A DNA stretch of 64,000 bases from Dechloromonas sp. UBA6271. Its GTDB lineage: Bacteria; Pseudomonadota; Gammaproteobacteria; Burkholderiales; Rhodocyclaceae. The notes below the pieces were generated by a model, which did no database searches, was not told where the DNA came from, and saw only the letters and a list, made by a program, of their open reading frames with translations. Position 1 is the stretch's first letter, and each line of letters opens with the position of its first letter. The DNA lies in assembly GCA_002440665.1 (NCBI GenBank), contig DJUX01000039.1, positions 30,702-94,701 on the forward strand, given 5' to 3'. Shown in pieces: positions 59,388 through 64,000 of the stretch. Both the position numbers and the translations under genes were made by a program.

Positions 59388-60317
59388 ATGAAAACACGGT
59401 TGCCGCTCGTCTTCGCACTGCTCGCCGGCCCGGTGCTGGCTGCGCCGTTCGCCTACGTTCCCAACGAAAAATCGGCGACGGTCAGCGTCATCGATACCGC
59501 CAGCGATCAGCGCAGCGCCGACCTTCCGCTTGGCCGTCGCCCGCGTGGCGTGACCACTGACGGGACGCTGCTGTACCTCACCGATGCCAAGGACGGCAAC
59601 CTGCTGAGCGTCGATGCCAGGAGCGGCAAGGTGCTGCGCACAACCCGTCTCGGCGACTCGCCGGAAGGCCTCGCCCTTTCGGCGGACGGCAAGCTGCTGG
59701 CGGCGGCTGTCGAGGACGACAACAGTGTCGTGCTGGTCGACGCGGCGAGCGGGAAGGTGCTGGAGCGCATCAAGGTCGAGGGGCGCAACCCGGAGCATGC
59801 CGTGTTCAGCCCGGACGGCCGCTGGCTTTACGTCAGTGCCGAAGAAGCCGAGCAGGTGGATGTGATCGACGTCGCCAAGCGCCGGCAGACCGGCCATATC
59901 CCCGTCGGCAAGCGGCCCCGCGGCATCGCCTTTCTCGCCGACGGCAGCCGCGCCTACGTCGCCTGCGAACTGGCCGGCAAGGTGTTCGCCATCGACGTCG
60001 CCAGCCAGCGGGTGATCGCCGAGATCACCGCCGGCGAGTACCCGAACGGCGTGGCGGCGCATCCCGATGGCCGCCGGGTCTTCGTCTCCAACGGTCGCGA
60101 CGGCACGGTGATGGCCATCGATACCGCGAGCAATGCGGTCGTCGCCACCATCCAGGTCGGCAAGCGCCCGTGGAACATGGCCCTGACGCCGGACGGGCGC
60201 AAGCTCTACGTCGCCAACGGCCGCTCCAACAGTGTTTCGGTCATCGACACCGGGAGCTACAAGAAGCTGGCTGACCTCGAAGTCGGCGAACTGCCCTGGG
60301 GAGTGAGCATCCGATGA
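59388..60317 (+). CDS. YVTN beta-propeller protein (PQQ-catabolism associated)
   Basis: A 309-residue exported protein (signal peptide to about residue 18) made of seven similar 40-residue blades. Repeated motifs include FAYVPNEKSATVSVIDTASD, LYVSAEEAEQVDVIDVAKR and LYVANGRSNSVSVIDTGSYK, typical YVTN propeller blades. It matches the beta-propeller family linked to PQQ-dependent alcohol catabolism. 2 bp after the binding protein and 4 bp overlap with cytochrome b561. Role unknown; perhaps periplasmic scaffolding. Confidence 0.85.
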   Translation: MKTRLPLVFALLAGPVLAAPFAYVPNEKSATVSVIDTASDQRSADLPLGRRPRGVTTDGTLLYLTDAKDGNLLSVDARSGKVLRTTRLGDSPEGLALSADGKLLAAAVEDDNSVVLVDAASGKVLERIKVEGRNPEHAVFSPDGRWLYVSAEEAEQVDVIDVAKRRQTGHIPVGKRPRGIAFLADGSRAYVACELAGKVFAIDVASQRVIAEITAGEYPNGVAAHPDGRRVFVSNGRDGTVMAIDTASNAVVATIQVGKRPWNMALTPDGRKLYVANGRSNSVSVIDTGSYKKLADLEVGELPWGVSIR

Positions 60318-60847
60318 ATACGCAACGCTATACATTGCCGGCCATCGCGCTGCACTGGGCGCAGGCGATCATTGTTATATGGCTGCTCTGGCTGGGCTGG
60401 ACGATGACCGATCTGCCCAAGGGCGCCGAACGCAGCGCCGCCTACGGCCTGCACAAAACCCTCGGCTTGCTGATGCTGTTGCTGCTCGTCGTCCGTCTCG
60501 CCTGGCGCCGCCGCCATCACGCCCCGGCGCCGCTGGCGAGCGGCTGGGAAGCCAGGCTCGCCACGGCCACCCACCACGCGCTGTACGGCTTCCTGCTCAT
60601 GGCGCCGCTGGCCGGCTACCTCGCCTCGTCCTTCACCCCCTACGCCATCAAGTTCTTCGGCATCGAAATCCCCAAGGCCGGCTGGCCGGACGCCGGGTTG
60701 AACGGCGTTTTCAAGCTGCTGCACCTCGCTTTCGTCTGGGGCGGTGCCGGACTGATCGCCTTGCACGTGGCCGGGGCCGTCAAGCATGCCCTCAAGCGCG
60801 ACGGCACTTTGCAGCGCATGTTGCCCGGCCGGCTGTCTAAAAACTGA
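60314..60847 (+). CDS. cytochrome b561
   Basis: A 177-residue inner-membrane diheme cytochrome with four helices. Probable heme ligands are His in IALHWAQ (residue about 14), GLHKTLG (about 48), ATHHALYG (about 94) and ALHVAGAVKHAL. This type passes electrons between the quinone pool and periplasmic carriers. It starts in ATGA overlap with the propeller gene and closes the operon, so it may link periplasmic alcohol oxidation to the membrane. Confidence 0.88.
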   Translation: MNTQRYTLPAIALHWAQAIIVIWLLWLGWTMTDLPKGAERSAAYGLHKTLGLLMLLLLVVRLAWRRRHHAPAPLASGWEARLATATHHALYGFLLMAPLAGYLASSFTPYAIKFFGIEIPKAGWPDAGLNGVFKLLHLAFVWGGAGLIALHVAGAVKHALKRDGTLQRMLPGRLSKN

Positions 60848-60851
60848 ACAA

Positions 60852-60870
60852 CTGCTCCACAATGGAGCAG
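60852..60870 (+). terminator. hairpin after cytochrome b561
   Basis: CTGCTCCA (60,852-60,859) and TGGAGCAG (60,863-60,870) form a perfect 8-bp stem with a 3-base loop, 5 bp past the stop. No T-run follows. The rest of the 224-bp gap to 61,071 holds only one dispersed repeat copy. Confidence 0.45.
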
Positions 60871-61071
60871 GGTGCTCTGACCAAAGTAATAGGCCCTGTT
60901 GCGGTCGACCCCAAAAAAATGGCAAAAACCGCCACCGCCACACCAGCCATCCGGTTCCGGAAAAGCGCTGCAACCTATCGTGCGACGGGTGGCTCCAAGC
61001 TCTCGGGCGTTGGGTATTCCAGAGGCGCGACACCCTGAAGAAATCACCCACACGGATCAACGGAGGCAACG

Positions 61072-61359
61072 ATGGTAATAATCATCGCCAGGATTTCAGC
61101 AAAGACCGAAACGCTTGCCGAACTCCGGCAGATACTGAAGGATCTGGTGGCACCGAGTCGCGCTGAAGCGGGGTGTATCAGCTACGAACTGTTCCAGGAC
61201 AATGACGACCCGCGTGACTTCATCACCGTGGAAAACTGGGGCGACAGCGCAGCGGCCAATGCGCATCTGGCGACGCCGCACGTGGCTGCGGCGATTGCGC
61301 AGGCGGGCGTTCTGCTTGCCCAGCCACCCCTCATTCATCGCTTCACGCAGCTGGCGTGA
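61072..61359 (+). CDS. antibiotic biosynthesis monooxygenase-fold protein
   Basis: A 95-residue ABM-type ferredoxin-like protein (IIARISAKTETLAELRQILK at the start, then SRAEAGCISYELFQDNDDPR and FITVENWGDSAAANAHLATP). The spacing E-x-W and the conserved His near 67 fit the family, which includes quinol monooxygenases such as YgiN. RBS CGGAGG. The substrate is unknown, and a link to antibiotics should not be inferred from the family name. Confidence 0.82.
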   Translation: MVIIIARISAKTETLAELRQILKDLVAPSRAEAGCISYELFQDNDDPRDFITVENWGDSAAANAHLATPHVAAAIAQAGVLLAQPPLIHRFTQLA

Positions 61360-61418
61360 GACACGCAAGCGCGCTTGGCCGGGACGCTGGCAAGCGTAGC
61401 GGTTACCTGCCCGTGGCT

Positions 61419-62063
61419 TCAGCTTTTGCTGTCGAGCTTGCGCAGTCGCACGGCGGTCACAAAAATCCACAACGTCAGCAGACCCGAAGCCAGGCGTTCA
61501 TAAAGGCCGGTGTGGGCATGCGTCGCCTCGCTGGCCGACATCAGCGCCAGAAAAATCAGGCCGGCGCAGCCGGAAGCAAACGAGTAGGCGCTGAGCGAGC
61601 GCAGTCTTTTGTCGCGACGAAAAAGAATTGCACCGAACAATGCGGCGGCAGCGATGGCGAGGAAGGCGATCGTCGCCGACAGGCCGTGCAGGCGCTGACC
61701 GAGGCTCTCCGGCGCGGCGCATCCCGGTTCGCAGGCAAAGAGCCCGGCACCAATGCGACCGATACCGTCGAGCGCGATGAGGACGGCGACGAGCAGCGTC
61801 AGGCGGGGGCGGTTGGTGATGCGGATCAGCGTGGCGTAAAACGCCGCCGCGAAGCCGACGTGCATGAGCCCGGTCGCAACAAAGCCGCCATAGCGCATGA
61901 AGGTCTCGGTGGCGCTGCCGCGTTCGCCGAGTTCGCTGATGTACTGACCGACATGGTCAAAGCCGGGACGCAGTTCGCCGGCAATGACGATCACCGCCGC
62001 CCAGAGCAAGGGCGCGACAACGCCGCAGAGGAGACCGGCGCGGCGCGCTGGCTCAGAACTCAA
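61419..62063 (-). CDS. DUF998 family membrane protein
   Basis: A protein of about 214 residues with six hydrophobic helices. The first is GLLCGVVAPLLWAAVIVIAG, followed by FDHVGQYISELGERGSATET, the loop diagnostic of DUF998, and CEPGC in a periplasmic loop. Function unknown. The start is uncertain: TTG at 62,063 overlaps the preceding gene by 11 bp; an in-frame ATG at 62,114 would overlap by 62 bp and adds a basic, non-membrane extension. Confidence 0.75.
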   Translation of the reverse strand: MSSEPARRAGLLCGVVAPLLWAAVIVIAGELRPGFDHVGQYISELGERGSATETFMRYGGFVATGLMHVGFAAAFYATLIRITNRPRLTLLVAVLIALDGIGRIGAGLFACEPGCAAPESLGQRLHGLSATIAFLAIAAAALFGAILFRRDKRLRSLSAYSFASGCAGLIFLALMSASEATHAHTGLYERLASGLLTLWIFVTAVRLRKLDSKS

Positions 62064-62562
62064 TGGCCGGCCCCTGCCATGAATCGTTGCGCGGCCGGGC
62101 ACGGGCGAACGCATGAGTCGCCTCGCACCACCCCTCGGAGGCATTGCGCCCGGGTCGGCGCCGCCAGATATTCAGGAGCCCCTTGCACTTCGCATAGAAA
62201 CGGAAAAAGCGCAGCACGTTTTCGCGCTCGGCCAGCGTTGGCGGATGATCGCAGCAAATCAGCTTGTCGTCCTGCAGGCCGCGGTCGGTCAGCGTCACCG
62301 CGCCCCACGCCTTGACCCGCAGGCGCGTGCCGAGCGGCAACCGGGGCCCGAGCACCAGCGCGTCCAGGAGATCGTCATCGAGCCCGAGGAAGTTCGGCAC
62401 GGCACCGTAGTTGAACGGGCAAGGCAGCGGCGAAATGAAGTCGATGTGGCCGTTCGATCCGCGTTTGAGAAAACTGCCCCGCGGAATCTCGATCACTACG
62501 TCGAACTCAAGCGGCTCTGGTGCTGCCATTGGGGCGGGTGATGGGCTGCTCGTGTCGTTCAT
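62053..62562 (-). CDS. divergent inorganic pyrophosphatase-like protein
   Basis: A 169-residue protein aligned to family I pyrophosphatases: VVIEIPRGSFLKRGSNGHID, FNYGAVPNFLGLDDDLLDAL and LQDDKLICC. The signature reads DDDLLD instead of DGDPxD, so the aspartates are kept but the proline is lost. The segment between the first strand and NYG is about eight residues shorter than in Ppa, and the usual KYE and DRF residues are missing, so activity on pyrophosphate is uncertain. ATG 62,562 is chosen; a GTG lies 39 bp upstream. Confidence 0.75.
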   Translation of the reverse strand: MNDTSSPSPAPMAAPEPLEFDVVIEIPRGSFLKRGSNGHIDFISPLPCPFNYGAVPNFLGLDDDLLDALVLGPRLPLGTRLRVKAWGAVTLTDRGLQDDKLICCDHPPTLAERENVLRFFRFYAKCKGLLNIWRRRPGRNASEGWCEATHAFARARPRNDSWQGPAIEF

Positions 62563-63042
62563 ACCAATACCACTCGCTTTCCTTTTTGCTGATGCCAGCA
62601 CTGGAAATCTACTGCGTGAATCTCATTCTCTAGAAATGCCAATGCTCATGCTTGTTGCCTGAGGGGAAGCAGTGTTGCAGTAGGGCTACCGAGCAATCAC
62701 TTCCGGTCGTCCTTTATCTGATAGCTGCGGTCGACCGCAAAATCAACCCGATTCGCTTGAAGCGCCTGTGGCACCGATGGTTATGGGGATTGTAAGACAG
62801 GGGCGGGGAAACGTGCTCTGACCCCAAGCAGTGCGGGTGGCGTTTTTCATTGTTGGGTGGTGGCCGAATAGGCTTGAATCGGCATGTTATGCTGAGGGCG
62901 TATCTGGTGGGCGGGCTGTCCTGTGCAGGATTTCCTGGGTCCAGTGATCGGGGTTGAAGTGCCTATCAAAATTCGAAGTGAAACAACGGCCGACTCGGCT
63001 GCCATTGATACCGTATCCGGAAACTTTTTAGATCAAACGAAC
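62563..63042. other. 480-bp intergenic region without a recognised gene
   Basis: Both flanking genes read away from it. A 14-bp perfect palindrome TGCGGTCGACCGCA is at 62,726-62,739. An open frame upstream of the cold-shock gene (62,923-63,042) adds residues without family resemblance. Nothing else could be supported. Confidence 0.5.
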
Positions 63043-63777
63043 ATGCGTTTTCAGGGAAAAATCACGAGTTGGAAAGACGAGCAGGGCTTCGGTTTCATCA
63101 CGCCAAATGGCGGAGGCGAACCGGTGTTTTTGCATATCAAGGCGTTCTCGAATCGTCGTCGGCGGCCGGTGGAGAACGAGATCGTGACTTACGATCTGGC
63201 GACTGATGCGAAAGGGCGGGGGCGGGCAGAGGGCGTGGTTTTTGTCGAGACGCGCTCGCCGGTTTCGGATTCGGCTGGTGGCGGAGCTAGATCAGGTCGC
63301 GCTGGTGGCTTGCCGATGCTGGCGGTGCTGTTTTTTGCGTTTGTTGCAGTTTGTACGCTGGCTGGGAAGTTGCCACTGGCGATCGCGGGCATGTATGTCG
63401 GCGCCAGTGTGCTGGCTTTTGCGATTTATGCCTGGGATAAAGCGGCGGCACAGAACGGCCACTGGCGGACGCAGGAAAAGACTTTGCACATGATTGCGCT
63501 ATTCGGTGGCTGGCCGGGGGCGCTATTTGCTCAGAAGGTACTTCGCCACAAGTCGAGCAAGACGTCGTTTCAGGTGACTTTCTGGGTGACGGTGCTGATT
63601 AATTGCGGGGTGCTGGGTTGGTTGCTGACTCCTAGTGGTGCACTGGCAATGCGCTCTGTCGTAGCTGCAGTCGACACTGCCTACGCAAAGGGAAAATCCA
63701 GTCTGGTCAGGGAAGAGATTTCCCATGAGCACAGGCGAACGATCAAGGAGCCAAAAGGCAACAGCCGATCACCGTAA
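63043..63777 (+). CDS. cold-shock domain / DUF1294 membrane protein
   Basis: A 244-residue two-part protein. Residues 1-65 are a cold-shock domain (MRFQGKITSWKDEQGFGFIT with the RNP-like GFGFI, then PVFLHIKAFSNRRRRPVENE). Residues 93-200 contain three or four helices including YAWDKAAAQNGHWRTQEKTL and FGGWPGALFAQKVLRHKSSK, the DUF1294 signature. The fusion is widespread; its role is unknown, presumably nucleic-acid binding at the membrane. ATG 63,043 is preferred because the domain starts there; an earlier in-frame start at 62,923 is possible. Confidence 0.85.
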   Translation: MRFQGKITSWKDEQGFGFITPNGGGEPVFLHIKAFSNRRRRPVENEIVTYDLATDAKGRGRAEGVVFVETRSPVSDSAGGGARSGRAGGLPMLAVLFFAFVAVCTLAGKLPLAIAGMYVGASVLAFAIYAWDKAAAQNGHWRTQEKTLHMIALFGGWPGALFAQKVLRHKSSKTSFQVTFWVTVLINCGVLGWLLTPSGALAMRSVVAAVDTAYAKGKSSLVREEISHEHRRTIKEPKGNSRSP

Positions 63778-64000
63778 GTTGATTTCGATTTTGGCTGTTT
63801 TTTCCGGTTGACCATAAGCTTTGGTTGGGGGGGGGCGCTTTGCGGGCTTTTGGGCCAGCTCGGCGCCCTTTGGTTTCGCGTTGGATGGCTTGGGGCCATT
63901 CCTGTTGAGGAGTTTGCTGTTCTCCTTTTTGCCGCGTCCGAAACCGGGGGCGCGGCGGTTTGCTTATTGATTCGGCCTGATAATATTTGAATATTTTCAG
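63778..64000. other. right edge, no supported gene
   Basis: A run of nine G lies at 63,827-63,835. On the minus strand a basic, proline-rich frame stays open from the window edge to a stop near 63,777 (KPPRPRFRTRQKGEQQTPQQ early), which could be the tail of a gene entering from the right. A GC-rich imperfect hairpin lies around 63,930-63,960. None is convincing. Confidence 0.35.

Noticed and set aside
63681..63899. 72-codon minus-strand frame at the right edge, with the nine-G run
   Set aside because: Low-complexity Lys/Pro/Ser composition and overlap with the end of the cold-shock/DUF1294 gene. A phase-variable gene at the G-run was considered, but no start or domain supports it.

Overview
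The window is a stretch of high-GC betaproteobacterial chromosome. Gene content and order (hldA-hldD-cysM, nadE-glnB, crp-ftsK-lolA, tig-clpP-clpX-lon-hupB-tRNA-Val, dapC-dapD-pilU-dapE-prmB) fit the Rhodocyclales, probably Dechloromonas/Azonexus-like. This assignment is inferred from recognised families and synteny, not from a database search.

Layout. 1-12,000: core genes for lipopolysaccharide heptose (ugd end, hldA, hldD), cysteine synthesis (cysM), a PolB-type exonuclease, pyrophosphatase, NAD synthetase, PII protein, Smr, thioredoxin reductase, a Crp/Fnr regulator, FtsK and LolA. 12,000-22,300: mostly membrane proteins (thioesterase, spermidine-synthase-like protein, CNNM/CorC protein, RarD, DUF599, a diguanylate cyclase, CorA) with two decayed genes: a LysE-type remnant and a frameshifted Yip1-family gene. 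22,500-26,000: pyruvate phosphate dikinase, convergent with an SDR-fold protein that carries the exact signature of halohydrin dehalogenases.

26,146-37,885: a rearranged zone. The last 50 codons of cysN lie next to about 560 bp of scar DNA. Then comes an 11-kb integrated element (26,859-37,832) at the 3' end of tRNA-Val, bounded by an 18-bp direct repeat. It has an integrase, AlpA-like regulator, CHC2 primase, helicase, an IS5-type N-terminal domain protein, a small terminase-like protein, several unknown small genes, a tail assembly chaperone-like protein and a tape measure protein. It has no capsid, portal, large terminase or lysis gene. This resembles a phage-inducible satellite more than an ordinary prophage, with the unusual addition of tail-length genes.

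37,894-44,093: the protease/chaperone block hupB, lon, clpX, clpP, tig. 44,180-46,587: a complete 2.4-kb IS1-like transposon with 19-bp inverted repeats and an 8-bp target duplication, carrying a P63C-domain gene and a small basic protein. It sits just upstream of tRNA-His, which is followed by a second, decayed tRNA-targeted insertion (to 47,466) ending in a partial tRNA-His copy.

47,500-55,400: pepD, a small lipoprotein, a spermidine-synthase-like protein and the lysine/peptidoglycan operon dapC-dapD-pilU-dapE-prmB. 55,800-60,850: an AcoR-like sigma-54 activator facing a cytochrome c / periplasmic binding protein / beta-propeller / cytochrome b561 operon with a near-perfect sigma-54 promoter. 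These are accessory parts of PQQ-dependent alcohol oxidation, but no quinoprotein dehydrogenase is in the window. 61,000-64,000: a monooxygenase-fold protein, a DUF998 protein, a divergent second pyrophosphatase, and a cold-shock/DUF1294 protein.
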